From positions 310,001 through 374,000 of the forward strand of contig JAOBSW010000555.1 in the NCBI GenBank assembly GCA_026214975.1: a stretch of 64,000 bases of DNA, read 5' to 3'. This stretch comes from Gentiana macrophylla. Its lineage: Eukaryota; Streptophyta; Magnoliopsida; Gentianales; Gentianaceae. Position numbers and translations under genes: made by a program. A model generated the notes under the pieces. That model saw only the letters and a list, made by a program, of their open reading frames with translations, was not told the DNA's origin and searched no databases. Shown here one piece after another: positions 47,813 through 60,299 of this stretch (positions within the stretch are counted from its first letter, which is position 1; each line of letters begins with the position of its first letter).

Positions 47813-50800
47813 TATTGAGAGAATAGAATTAAGAAATTATGGTTTATTTTTATTCACACTTTGAAAGAATGGTATTACAAGTGTATATATAGTACAAGGA
47901 CTATGCTACTATAATTAGTACAGAATATATAGTCATTAATACATGATATTCACAATAAGCGCCTAATATTCACATAATATTCACTAATACCACCCCCTCA
48001 AGTTGGACGAGGGACGAGGCCTAACATGTCACGCCCGATGTTGGAAAGCCGGGCGGTGAAGGGGCTTGGGTAGACAATCACCCGATTGATCGAGCAGCGT
48101 TGACATGAGCAATGCTTGAGAGAACCACGTTGAACGATCACGAATGAAGTGATAATCAATTGCCACATGTTTCATACGGGAATGGAAAGCGAGATTGGAA
48201 CAAAAGCGTAAAGTGCCAAGATTGTCACAATAAATCACCGGTTGAGCCGGCGAGAATAAGACCAAGGTCTTTCAAAAGAAAGGTAAGCCAAGCGATTTGG
48301 TACAGTAGCGGCGAACAACGGCTCGATATTCGCTTGATAGATGAGCGAGCAATGGTGGTTTGCTTTTTCGAGCTCCAGGAGATAGCATTGCGGCCAAGGT
48401 AAATCACATGGGCACTCGTAGACGCATAATTGTCTTTGTCACCACCCCAATCAGCATCGGTAAATGCATGAAGAGTAAGGGGGGAATGTCGATATAATTG
48501 AATACCATAGTTAGTCGTACCAGCAATATAACGAAGCAGACGCTTGACATAACCCCAATGAATATCGGTGGGAGAATGCATAAAGTGCGGCGATTTATTG
48601 ACGGCGAAGGCAATGTCAGGGCGAGTGAATGTAAGGTATTGAAGACTGCCAACCACCATACGATAAGTAGAAGGATCATCCAGGGGTGTGCCGGCAGTGG
48701 ACTTTAAATCAGAAATGTCCACCGGTAAAAGCGTGGCTGCTCTGAAGTCGCATCTGCAGATTAAGCAGTAAGTAATTGATCATGCCATATTGTTGAGAGA
48801 GAATAATGCCGGTGGAATTGCGAATAATTTCAATGCCAAGAAAGTATGCAAGCTCGCCAAGATCCTTGAGGCGAATTTGGCTCCCGAGTTTTAATAAAGT
48901 TTTCCAACATAACCGAGTCATTTCTGTAACAATCGGATCATCGACATAGACAAGAACATAAAGCAACACATTCCCAGAATTAAAAATAAACAAAGGCGTA
49001 TCGGCATGAGAATTTACGAAGTGGGGACGCCAATAAGAAGCGTTTAAGTTCTCATACCAGGCCCTGGGGGCTGTTTTAAACCATAAAAGCGCCTTGAAAT
49101 CTGCAAATATGATTAGGGCGTGTAGAATCAACAAAACACTGCCGGTGGGCCAAGTAAAAGCGACCGTGTAGGTGACCCGCAAGAATGCATTATTAATATC
49201 CGGTATCGAGAGACCACCCCTGCGTTAAAGCGGTGTAAGAACAACTTTCGAATAGTGGGGGCTTAACAACAGGATGAATGTCTTGGAATAATCGATGCCG
49301 AGGCGTTGAGTAAAGCCCTTAGCCACGAGGCGAGCCTTGTGGCGATCAATAGAACCATCAGGATGTCGTTTTAACCGAAAAATCCACTTTGAGCCAATGA
49401 TATTAAGAGAGGGTCATAGGGCACAAGATCCCGTGTGTGATTACGCACCAAAGCATCATATTCCTCTGCATCGCATTTCTCCATTGGGGAATTTTGAGAG
49501 CTGCGTGATGGAGGTGGGTTCGGTTTCATGGGCCGGGGGAGGCGGGATATGAGTATGAAGATTGAGTTTTGAATTGGGCGATAGATATTATTACGAGGCG
49601 GGTACGTATAGAATGAGTTGGGGCGGTGGGGGGGGAGGAGGGGGTGGGGGGTGGGGGAGAGGAGGAGGGACGAGTTTGGGGTGGGGTCTTCGGCCAAATG
49701 AAGGAGGAGGAGCGAGAGAGGGTGTGGGAGGTGGTGTAGGAAGCCGATCAGGATATGTATGGAGTAGGAGCTTGCAGTAGGAGTAGGATGGGACACACGT
49801 GGGAAACACGGTTTCAACGAATTTAACATGGCGGGAGACATAAAGGTGGGAGGTACTTGGGTCGTAGCAGAAATAGGCGTGCTGAGTGAGAGAATAACCA
49901 AGGAATATACAAGGTTTGGATCGAGGTTCAAGTTTATGAGAAGTGTATGGACGAAGCCATGGATAGCACTGAGCTGACCAAAGACACGAAGCTTTTGATA
50001 GTTTGGGGGTTTTTGGAATATGAGTTCATACGGTGATTTCAGATTAAGAACAGGTGTAACCATTCGATTAATGAGGTAGACAGCGGTAGCAAAGGCATAT
50101 GGCCAGAATGTTGTGGGGAGTGAAGCATGAGAGAGGAGGGCGAGACCAGTTTCAACAATATGCATATGTCGGCCTTTCGAGAGAGACCATTATGTTCGGG
50201 AGTATGCGGGGAGTAGTAAAAGAGAGATGCCGTTAGTGGAGAGGTAATCACGAAGTCAATAAATTCTTCACCATTATCCGAATACAACACCTTAATCGAG
50301 TGATTAAAAAAATTTCCACAATAGCACAGCGAATAAATGTGAGGGCAACATCGGATTTACAGTGAGGGGTAAAACCAAATATAGCGTGTAAAATGATCAA
50401 CGCGAATTAAGTAATACTTAAAACCATCGAGAGGATAAAGCAGGAGATGTCCACAAATCCGTAAACAAGTATTCAAGGGCGGGAAGAAGATAAAGTAGAT
50501 AAATGAAAGGGAGTTTATGACTCTTATTTTCCAAACAAGCGAGCAGTCGACAAAGATGAGGCAGTAGTCTCTAAATTAAACATACTAAGAATTTTATTAA
50601 AAATTGGAGAAAATTTGGATGGCCCAAACGTTGGTGCCGGATGTTGGGCGGTGCTTTGGTGGGCCTTAAAGGCAAGCGAGAGGTTGATTGGGCCACTCAT
50701 AGAGACCATTCCTAAGCTGGACCACGGAGAAGAGGTTGATTAAATCATGTAGGTCCTTCACAAGAAATTGATGGGTAAAAATTCAGCGGATAAATTATGA

Positions 50801-52359
50801 GAGCGACATAATTGAGAGATGGACAATAAATTTTTAGACATTGCGGGGAACACAAAGCACATTACGTAAATGAAAAGATTTGGAGGCGAGATAAAGGAAG
50901 AGAGGTAGAACCAGGTATCGTGATATTAAGTCCCTTACCATCACCAACCATTATGTCATCGGAGCCTAGATAAGGAGTGTGGGCGAGAGATTACGGAGAT
51001 CATTTGTAACATGATGAGTGGCGCCCTTTGTCAAGAAGCCATGGTGAGTATCGAGAGAAGCGAGTTTAGGGTGAGCCATGAGATGGGCTTGGTGCCGAGT
51101 GGGGAAGGGTGGGCGGTTTCCTTGAGAAGCACTAGCTTGGAGCTATTGAATTTGAGGACAAAACTTAGGTGAGTGTCCTTGAGTGTAGCGATATTGACAC
51201 TTACGAGGTAGGGGCATTTGGGAGAGTAGTTTGGGGAGTAGTTGCGGGTTGAGCATTGGGGCGAAAGGAAGGCGGACCGGGTTGGGTGGGAATAGTGCGC
51301 TTGATTTTTCTTTGAGTGGGGTGTGGAGGGCTGAGTTACACCAATTAGAGGAGTTCGGGGTAGGGAGAAGGCCAGGCCGAGAGGTAGCGAGGATGGTAGG
51401 CGGCGGAGTGGTGATGCAGGTGAAATTGGCGGCGTGGAGGAGTGTGTTTTAGATACCTTAAAGTTCAACGATTTCTCATGTAATTCTTGAAAGAAATGAG
51501 AGTGTCACGTGCTTACCTTTGCCACGAGCAAGATCGATACTCATCACCAACATTTTTCAAAATTAAATCAATTAAATCCTCATCATCCATTGGTTTATCA
51601 AGCGAGAGATAATTCATCGACCTTGTTCTTAACCGCATACATAAATTCAGAGATAGACTATGACCCGTGTGTCATCGATTTTAGGGTATCTTTAACGATT
51701 CGAATCGACCCCTAGATGCCTTAGCATAAGTATTTTCAAAATTTCCCATGCTTCACGAGATGTAGTAGCTTCTACGAAGGAAAGAGACTACGAGGAGTGC
51801 ACACAACAATGATGGTATGAAGTAGAAAGCGTCTGGCGTTTCCACGTTGTGTAGTCGAGATTCACCTTAGTGGTGCCGTCGGCTGCTTTTTTCGATGGGG
51901 AGTTTTGGTGCCATCAACATAACCAATTAAGTCATAGCCAACAAGAAGGGTTCCATTTGCAAGATCCAAATACCATAATTTGTAGAGTCGAGTTTGATCG
52001 GAGTTTGTGTGGCGAGTTGAAGATAATGGGGAGGAGTCGGCCATTGGAGAAGAGCTTGAGAGGAGCGAAGAATCAACGAGGAAGAAGGAGAGATGATCGA
52101 GAGGAGGAGGCGGCCTAGGGTTTGGAAGAGAAAAAAATAGGAGAAGTGGCGATGCAAGAGTTTTGCGAGTCTACGATACCATATTAAGAGAATAGAATTA
52201 AGAAATTATGGTTTATTTTTATTCACACTTTGAAAGAATGGTATTACAAGTGTATATATAGTACAAGGACTATGCTACTATAATTAGTCTGAGAATATAT
52301 AGTCATTAATACATGATATTCACAATAACTACCTAATATTCACATAATATTCACTAATA
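47813..52359 (-). mobile_element. Ty1/copia element 2, 4.5 kb, with LTRs and TSD
   Basis: LTRs 47813-47989 and 52182-52359 start TATT and end AATA and are nearly identical; the differences cluster at CTG-like sites (AATAAGCGCC against AATAACTACC). TSD ATAAT lies at 47808-47812 and 52360-52364. The PPT GAGGGGGTGG (47990-47999) touches the 3' LTR; the PBS on the minus strand is TGGTATCGTAGA where TGGTATCAGAGC is expected. Layout and coding order are those of the element at 30312-34947, of which it is a diverged relative. Confidence 0.92.
48029..52050 (-). pseudogene. Copia element 2 gag-pol, many frameshifts
   Basis: Recognisable minus-strand pieces in order: gag start near 52041 (MADSSPLSS, YGIWILQMEPFLL), integrase (YSDNGEEFIDFV, PEHNGLS at 50290-50200; HIVETGLALLSHASLPTTFW at 50160), a Pro/Ser-rich linker, RT (YVDDPIVTEM, ELAYFLGIEII) and RNase H (HAFTDADWGGDKDNYAST, AISWSSKKQTTIARSS, LAFHSRMKHVAIDYHFIRD). 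Frames shift every 100-300 bp, often where CG stands for an expected CTG or CAG. LTR similarity suggests a fairly young insertion, so many shifts may be artefacts. Confidence 0.85.
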
Positions 52360-52364
52360 ATAAT

Positions 52365-52681
52365 ATCCTCAACACGCCCTGCAATCCGGTGGGAAGAGAT
52401 TGAACACAGAGATTGGCCTTGAGTAAGTCGAGGCGTGGCCGAGCTAGGGGCTTGGTGAGCGAGATCCATAATCGATCCTTCGTGCTAAGAAAAGAGATAC
52501 ATAGCCGCTTTGCATAGCGAGTTCCCGGACATGGATTTCTCATTGAATCATAATGTGGGTACAAGCGAGTTTATATAGGTACACAATATCATGGACAACA
52601 AGTAAAAGATAAATACTAGAAATATAAATATCTAAACTAAATATTTAAACTAATCATTCTTTATCTATGATATCCTCAACA
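52365..52681 (-). mobile_element. Older copia remnant: LTR start, 3' coding scrap and second LTR
   Basis: Minus-strand LTR 52681-52545 (start TGTTGAGGATATCATAGAT), about 170 bp of internal sequence resembling the end of copia pol (AGGGGCTTGGTGAG near 52445), and the start of the other LTR at 52374. Almost all internal sequence has been lost. Its LTR hosts copia element 2. Confidence 0.55.
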
Positions 52682-52718
52682 TTCTCCCATTGCACTTGAA
52701 CCAAATATACTTCTTTAC

Positions 52719-52768
52719 ATCGGTATCTATAATATTGTCATATTGAGTGTCACTTGATGTGGGAATGT
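52719..52768 (+). pseudogene. Relic resembling laccase exon 6
   Basis: GGTATCTATAATATTGTCAT then ATTGAGTGTCACTTGATGTG and GGAATG follow laccase exon 6 at 46935-46980 (GGTATCTACATTGTCATTTT, GAGCGCCACATGACATGGGG) with small changes. It matches the fourth copper motif region. No more of the gene is visible, since LTR sequence begins just upstream at 52681. Short, so chance similarity cannot be ruled out. Confidence 0.4.
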
Positions 52769-52769
52769 T

Positions 52770-54970
52770 AGAAATCTATCTTGAGAGCAGACATAATTTA
52801 AAATTTATTTCCTTTTAACGAGGATCGACCCATTATAAGCAATAAATGAATAAGTAGTATACGATAAAGTTACTTTGCATGATCTAAAATATCGAAGCTT
52901 TATTGTCTACGAAGGAGTAGTGGTCCATACAAACAACCCGCCGGAATCCACCATTGGATTGCTACCGGAAAAGTCAGCTGCTAGGCCGCCTTTTTCTCTC
53001 TCCAAAAACTTTCTCCTAAGAAGCTCTATTTTTATCTCACTAAATATGCAAGAATATTGTGTTGTAAAAGAGTTGGCACAAGTCCCCTTTTATAGGGAGA
53101 TAGACACCATATTCACATCCCAATTTGATTTGGAAAAGCTTCCTAATTGATAGAGGACAACGAAAACCAATTTCCAATAAAATAAGGAAAATAGATATTC
53201 TAGATTTATCTCATTAATATTCAATATCTTATATTAAATATTTTCCAATATATATATTGACAATATCTCATATTGAATATATCTTATTATATTTACCATA
53301 AATCAATTTACATATGTGTGCAAATCAGTACACATTAATATCTAATATTAATAATAATATCTAATATTAACAATGTCATGATTGACTAAATTGCATAATT
53401 CACGTGTATCAACATATACACATGAATATGCATAATATATCAATATTTTAATATATAGTCAACATGATTAATATAATAATATGATTAATTAATTTGCAAA
53501 ATACATGTATTTCACATATATATTATAGCACGCCTCGCTCCCGGATACGAGTTTTATCCGAAACAAAGCGCTCTCGCGCACGTATAATATTAAATAAATC
53601 TAATATTACACGTAAGCCTCTACTACATCGTATCGAGTTTAGCAAAACGGAAGCTAAAAAGACTCGGCAAACACCATAAATGCTACTATGAAAAGAACTC
53701 AACATACTAAAGATAGAAATGTAATATTTATTACATTGGAAAGCCAAACGAAAACTAAAACGTACGAAACCTTCAAAAGAATACTAAAAGAAAAAGCAAC
53801 GTTTCCCAAAGAACAACGTGTCTAATGTATACAAAGAAAAGCAGAATAGATAAACACTTCAACTCCGGAGTCCTCAAGCGTCGTCATCAAAGTGCGCCTC
53901 AAACTCTGGATCTACATGTTCATCTTCTCTCCCCCAAACACATAGAAAAACAATGCATTTGAGGTAAGTACAAAGTACTCAATAAGAGGTAGAAGCTACA
54001 AATAACTAAGGCTCACTAACAAGTTTATGATCAAGTAAATTATCTTTACGAGACCGACTCAATCTAAGGTTCACATCATGTCCATCACCATGTCATGAGT
54101 ATATGTTTCTAGCTTAGCTTATACGTGTTACATAAGCATTCAAGGGCACTACGCATGATGCTACCCACCACGAAGTAGCTGGGTGCAACATATTGGTGGA
54201 TCTCACGAATAACCATGGAAGTCTAGTCACGGTAGACTCCGATAGCATACGTTCGGCGAAGTCCCTCATAGGTAGGGTCTCGGACTTTACGGGGTGGTGT
54301 TCCTCCGTCACGTAGGGTCCAAAGACTTTACAGAGTTATTCACTTTCGAGCGCACACACATCGCGATATAGACTTACGCCTTCCAAGAATGGATTGATGT
54401 TTAATCTTATTACTATGCAAGTATGTAATTATTAATGGTTATTAACTAGCCACCTAAGTGTTTTCATGTAAGCTCCATCACCCTTACTTCTCTCTCTCTC
54501 TCTTAGACAACTAGGCACGGACAATGCCTAGCAATTATACAGACATTGATGAATACTAATTCATCAAAGCACAAACCTTTCATGCTCTTCCGATGGTCCT
54601 GAACTTCAACTCCCTTTAAGAGTACATTCGGTGCCGGAACTAAACACGTCAGAAACTCAATCGAGGTTTGTTCGTTTTCATTTAATCTTATTTAAACTCA
54701 TTAACAATACTACAATTCAAGCTAAGCATCACAATAACATTAGCCACAAATTCACTATCTACCAAAATGTGTATTCATATTCCGAAAAATAACACAGCAC
54801 CATAATCCCAAACAACTATAGATTATAAATTTATTAGGTCATCTTTTAGATACATATATATAAATACCACCTTTACATTTTATTTTATTTTTTAATGTTA
54901 CTATTATTATTATTATTATCATGGATACAACATAATATATAAGCAATCTCTCTTTTTTTCCCTTACGAAA
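52770..54970. other. Unassigned repeat-like sequence
   Basis: No gene found. An open stretch at 52875-53150 has no known domain. The region 53200-53520 is strongly AT-rich (AATATCTAATATTAA repeats); 53880-54400 resembles untranslated LTR-element sequence (CAAAGTACTCAATAAGAGG) but lacks defining motifs. A CT microsatellite lies at 54491-54503 and ATT triplets at 54902-54919. Confidence 0.35.
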
Positions 54971-54971
54971 G

Positions 54972-55282
54972 GTGATACAACAAGTGCCAGTGGCATCCAG
55001 TATGAACGCATCACTAACGATGATAGTAAATAACTCAATAAAAAAACAAACAGGGAAGCAAAAATTAATAAGTTGTTATAAAACTAAGAAGATAATGGAA
55101 GAAGAACAAGATGAAATAAGAGGGTATAGAAGAAAAGAAAATTGCTTGTGTATTATTCCAATGATATAAGAGGGTATTTATAGTAGGGATTACAATGTGA
55201 ACACAATAATTTGAATTAATCACAAATCTACTTAAATCAATTAGAATAATAGATAATCCATCAATGATATTATTTCATAACA
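54972..55282 (-). repeat. 3' LTR of copia element 4
   Basis: The minus strand starts TGTTATGAAATAATATC at 55282, directly after the polypurine tract CCAAGGGGGAG (55283-55293), and has a TATA box (CTATAAATAC) near 55173-55182. The outer end, near 54972, is approximate. Confidence 0.55.
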
Positions 55283-55439
55283 CTCCCCCTTGGATATCTA
55301 TTATTTAAACATACAACAGATATGATATGCCTCATTAAAACCTTACTAAGAGAAAACAAAGTTGGAAAAAAATCTTAGTTAAGGAAAAAGAGTACATATG
55401 TATCTATTTAATTTACTCCCCCTGAACCAAGCGTCAATT

Positions 55440-55760
55440 TAGATATTTCAATTACTGCATCCCAATGCTCTTCACTGGTCTTTCAAATGTTGCAGTAGGC
55501 AATGTCTTGATAAATAATTATCGGTTGACCGGATCTGTTGCACATCAATCTCCTCATTCTTTTTCAATTCATGAGTAAAGAAGAACTTGGGTGAAATATG
55601 TTTTGTTCTATCCCCATTAATATAACCTCGCTTCAATTGAGATATGCAGGATGCATTGTCGTCATATAGTGCAGTTAAATGATTTTCATTCTCATCTAGA
55701 CAATGACTCAATGAATAAATGGTAAAATTGATTGTCTCGATCGTAGTTGCATAACGTATA
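55440..55760 (-). pseudogene. Copia element 4 RNase H end
   Basis: ALYDDNASCISQLKRGYING, DRTKHISPKFFFTHELKKNE and IDVQQIRSTDNYLSRH form the typical C-terminal RNase H segment of a copia lineage. The stretch between it and the LTR (55300-55430) has the oft-seen CCTCATTAAAACC and GGAAAAAGAGTAC motifs; these recur at 55780-55925, so this tail is duplicated. The rest of pol is missing. Confidence 0.75.
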
Positions 55761-56039
55761 TGTCATGTACTATTAACTTTGCTAGAAAAACCCAGTGGGA
55801 AAAAAACTAGACAAGATAAATAGTTCATGCCATATGCGTTTCTATGTGCTGCAATGACTGCCTCATTAAAAACATTTAACGAAGGAAACCATTTGGGAAA
55901 AACTTGGTTAAAGGAAAAAAGAGTACAATCATTGGTTTTAAGACCAAATCCACACAAAAGTTTTGAAGTTGTCGCTTTTCCTGACGACAACAATCCTTCA
56001 GATGTACGCATTCCATTATTATAAACACTTCTTATCTAA

Positions 56040-56716
56040 AACCGATGTAGGAATAATCTTAGTGAACAAATCTATTAGATTGTCAGTAGAGCGTACTTTT
56101 TCATACAACTCACTTTTAGAGTTTATTGGATATTCGAATGTAGGGGCTAATAAGTGTCATTCCCACTACTCACTTGTGCAACACATGCAACACAATGAAC
56201 ACTTGTAATCGGCTAAAAATTGGGGAAGTAATATAATCGAAATTTGCATGCATATATTTCCACTATCATGCATCGTAATTCCTTAAAATTTATGACATTA
56301 ACCATGCATTACTTACATATTCCTTTCTCAATAGGAATCTACTCAACTAGTCATACTAAATTCAACATGAATGTCAATGACCTTAACCATATGCATGTTG
56401 CGATTGTCATATTAATTCATTTTTGAAATCCACCAAGGATTTTCATATCAATATTAATGTCCAACGACCCATAAGTATACCGTCATGACATAAAGTTACA
56501 GCCAGATATATTAGTTAGTGGAACATTATATTATCTATAATAGGAGAATATATTTGACCATTAACAAATAAATATTTCCAAATCAAACTCAACCTCAATT
56601 GCTTATTTCATTTTACCTAGAGTGAGTGTTTACGACACTCTGTGATGACAAGTACTAGATCCGGATATTATAATAGCAATTAAAAAGGCGAATATGTAAA
56701 TCGATGACTATTATAT
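56040..56716. other. No gene identified
   Basis: AT-rich. It may be the upstream remainder of copia element 4, but no motif confirms this. Confidence 0.35.
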
Positions 56717-58507
56717 TGTTGGAAATAAAATTTATGTTTTGATGATGATTCATCACTTATTTGTTAATTGTTCTTAACCCCATTGATGAAGTGTCATAAC
56801 TATTTGTTATAGTGCAAAGCAAAAGATGTCTAGATATCAATGTATAGGATTTATTAGAGTCGATATTTGTATAAGTTAAATCGGACAAACCTTTGTAATA
56901 GTTAAGGTGGGCTGTGAAATGAAAAAGCGAGATTTAATCTAAGCGAGATTCTACAAGAACTAAACATAGAGCACACCAATGTAAGTGAAGAAGATAAGTT
57001 ATTTGAGGACACAGACTCGGTTGGCTTATCTAGAAAGGCGAAGAAGCGAGGACACATACTCGATTATTGAAGAAGAAGAGGCGAGGACACAGACTTCGAT
57101 TATTAAAGATTGAAGAACCGAGGTTCAAACTCGATTATGAAGATCACAAGCCGAGGCTGTAAGAAAGTTAGACTTGAGGCAAGATTGTGGTGACTGAATT
57201 GACTTTATAGATCTTGTATGAAGACCTAAGAATCATAAGGACAATGAATTCTTAGATGATAATAAGTTATGGTGTACTACGATTAAGTCAATAATAATCG
57301 GATGAAAAGATCTTGATATTTGAAGAAGAGTAAAATCTCGATTAATGCTCCAAGTCGATTAGAAGCCCGACAAGTGAAAAACTTCGATATATAAAGCGAT
57401 AAGAAAACTCAGTTTTATATATCGAGTTATCCATCAAGCGATAAATGCGATCGAGCGTTGTAAAGGAAGCAATTTTATTGGATGAACTAACGACAAATCG
57501 AGCGGTCATAAAATATAGCCGTTGCAAGATTCAACCAGGATGAGCGTTGAATGAATCACTATAAATAGATTACTTCTACGACATCATAAAAAATAGAAGC
57601 GAGGCATGGGATAACAAAGCAAGAAAATTAAAAAGAATCTATCTAGTCAAGAAAGATTAAATTGAGGAAAGCCAAATTCAAAGGAATACGCTAAGTGTTT
57701 AATTGCAACATCAAGAAATTTCTTCAAAGTGTTCAAGCATATTCAAGCGATTCAAGATATGTCATTTGAAGAAATACGATTGCCGTGCTTAAATTAATCA
57801 TCCGGAAGAAAAGCTCAAATCACATTTGAATCATAGTTATTGATTCAAAGTCTCAACTTTGATTTTATCAAAGGTTTAGGCTATGAAACACCGAGGAAGG
57901 TGTGAAGGGCAGTTGAGTGCGATCGGGAAAAGCTGGGTTTGTGATGGTGGTGAAGAGGCAATTCTACCCTCCAGGACCGATGGTTCAAGCAGTTGAAAAG
58001 CGGCAATCCTTCCTGTTCTACAAGTGTTTAGATAGTGAAGCTAGGGATTAGTCAAGGACTATCGGTTTAGAACTTTTTGTAACCGGGCCATCTCAAAGAA
58101 GTTCTAGTGGAATTTTCCCTCCGCATCACGAGGGAAGAGAGGATTGTGAGGATTACACCACCTGAAACCTCTATAAATCTTGTTTATTTACTTTACGCAT
58201 TTATTTACTTTATTTTAGTTATATTCATGTGGTTTTCACTCCAACACTAAGTTAACTAGTTTTTAAAGGCTAATATTTATCCGCTGCCAGTTAACAAGAC
58301 TGAATAGAAGTCAACATTGACTTATACTCAGTTGAGCTAACTGAACTCCGCACAAGTTAAGGGGTAGGAACAAAACAGAACTGGATATCAATTAGAGTTT
58401 CGGAGAAACTCAGTTCCTGGGGCTTTTCCAGCTCAGGATAAGTTTTTGGTGACAAGTTTATTCACCCCACCCTCTAAACTTGTGTTAGCCTTTTCAAAGG
58501 ACCAACA
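56717..58507 (+). repeat. 5' LTR of the LARD-like element (1791 bp)
   Basis: Perfect 6-bp inverted ends TGTTGG/CCAACA. Promoter TATA box TATAAATAG at 57560-57568. The stretch 56940-58000 is rich in GCGAG and ATCGA words that read as altered CTGAG and ATCAGA. Only the first 207 bp of the 3' LTR are in the window for comparison. Confidence 0.85.
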
Positions 58508-58509
58508 AT

Positions 58510-58521
58510 TGGTATCGAGGC
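58510..58521 (+). promoter_or_regulatory. Primer-binding site (initiator tRNA-Met type, altered)
   Basis: TGGTATCGAGGC two bases after the LTR; canonical plant copia PBS is TGGTATCAGAGC. The difference falls on the CAG. Confidence 0.75.
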
Positions 58522-58843
58522 GAATATTCCTTTTGGAGGAGATCCGAGTTGTTACTGCTCAAGTTATAAACCAGTTGTTGACAATCCTTGCTGTACTTTA
58601 TTTTTAATGGATACATCTAGAATTAGAAATTGGCTAAATAAACCCCTGACTGACTATTTGCGAGAATGTTGTTTATGATTTCCACGATAAAGTATTGAAA
58701 GATTCGAGTACTACAAGCTCTCACACAAATCAGAACCTCAATTCGGTTATGATGAAGACATGGAGTGAATACGAATGTGGATAATGAATCGGAAGATTTC
58801 CATCCTTAAGTGATCTTTCGGAAGAAGCGAGAAAAAGTGTTAC

Positions 58844-59509
58844 TTGAGTGGTGATTCTATAGAAGAAAAATTAACAAGACATCCATCCAGTGCAAAAGCC
58901 ACAGATATTGATGAGACTCTACCTACAAGTCATGGAGGTGAAAGCGATGAAGAAATCATACTGCTAGGAGCTACACAGACAGATGCTATTGATAAAGGAA
59001 AACAAGTTATAATCAGTGATGATTCCTCAACAGAAGGTCTACCTATCAAACATCAGGAGGTAAGTGCATCTACATCCAAAACTCACACTATCCTGAACAA
59101 TCAAGGAAATGAAGATTTCAATGAAACCTTGGGCGTACTCATAAAGGAATTAGAGGTCATTCAAAAGAATTATGAGAATGTCAAAAGGAGAAAAGTTATT
59201 ATTGGCGAAATTTTGAGATTGAATGCTGAAATCAATCTAATTAAGACTAATAATGGAACCAAGGTAATTCGACCAACTAATGAATCAACAAAAGTTATAA
59301 ACATCAGTGAATCATCAGTTGATCCAATTTCCAAAGTTCAATTCAAACCAGGAAAACCATTTGGAGATAGATCTGGTTTAGGGTTTGATAATCAGTATAA
59401 TTCTAAGCTAAGACCAAAATCAGTTGCAATAAAATTTGTGACTACTCAAAAGTCAAGAACTCAGAAAACTGATAAAGTTATTAGAACTGATAGATACTCA
59501 ACACGATAA
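58844..59509 (+). CDS. Gag-like acidic ORF of the LARD-like element
   Basis: About 220 codons. Acidic, Ser/Thr-rich first half (GGESDEEIILLGATQTDAID, VIISDDSSTEGLP), a likely coiled coil (TLGVLIKELEVIQKNYENVK), then KVQFKPGKPFGDRSGLGF, a motif found in linkers of SIRE-type copia polyproteins. There is no ATG at the start; the frame is entered from a TTG-like position, so the true start is upstream beyond a break. It ends in the run ACACGATAAGCGCACAAGCG, where GAT-AAG may be a CTGATAAG originally; the frame probably continued. No zinc knuckle is visible. Confidence 0.5.
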   Translation: MSGDSIEEKLTRHPSSAKATDIDETLPTSHGGESDEEIILLGATQTDAIDKGKQVIISDDSSTEGLPIKHQEVSASTSKTHTILNNQGNEDFNETLGVLIKELEVIQKNYENVKRRKVIIGEILRLNAEINLIKTNNGTKVIRPTNESTKVINISESSVDPISKVQFKPGKPFGDRSGLGFDNQYNSKLRPKSVAIKFVTTQKSRTQKTDKVIRTDRYSTR

Positions 59510-60299
59510 GCGCACAAGCGATAAAGCGAAAAACCGGTTGGTAAAATTCACCAAGCCAACAGATTTTACAGGAAGACTCAGAAGGCTGAAAACAGTAAAA
59601 CTAATCCGAAGTCAGTAAGAAAAATCTTCAAGTCATATCCATCTAAGAATGAAGATCATTCATGGAATAATAGACTCAAAGGGAAAGGAAGATTATTTCC
59701 CACTGATGAAGATTGGAAAGAACCATCACATCAGTTTCACAAACTGAACAAATTCAAAACTGTTATGACAAAACAGGAAAAGTTTGTGAAAACTGACTTT
59801 ACTCAGTCAAAATATCAAGAAAGGTATAAAGTTAAAAATAAAGTTGTACCATCAAAAGCTAATCAGTTAGGACCCAAACAGATATAGGTACCAAAAATTT
59901 CTCACTCTATTTTGCAGGAGAAACACCCACTAGTGGCGAAAAATGCAATTCACAAAGCGAGTTGTATTTACAAGCTGAGTTTTGAATTCAAACATAAGGA
60001 CAAAACTGAGCATTTATAGCTGTTGATACACCGTACCTACTCTACTTACTATTATCTAGCTACGGTTATCAAGAAAGATGTGGTCCTTCTCAATCTAAAC
60101 CGTTCATATTTTCCACTCATCCACCTTTTCGCAATCTCAAAACATTTATGACAAGACGTTTTAAAGTCCCACTCACTTCTTAACTACCTCTGCTACAAAT
60201 TATAAATACCCAGTATTTCCTTTCATAATTCCTTACGCTTAAACCTTGAATCCACTCTCTGAATTTCAAATTTTCAAATTCTCAATCAAATCCAGAAAA

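Noticed and set aside
49562..49780. Glycine-rich plus-strand ORF
   Set aside because: It is the reverse strand of the Pro/Ser-rich linker of copia element 2, made of G runs; no start context or conserved domain.
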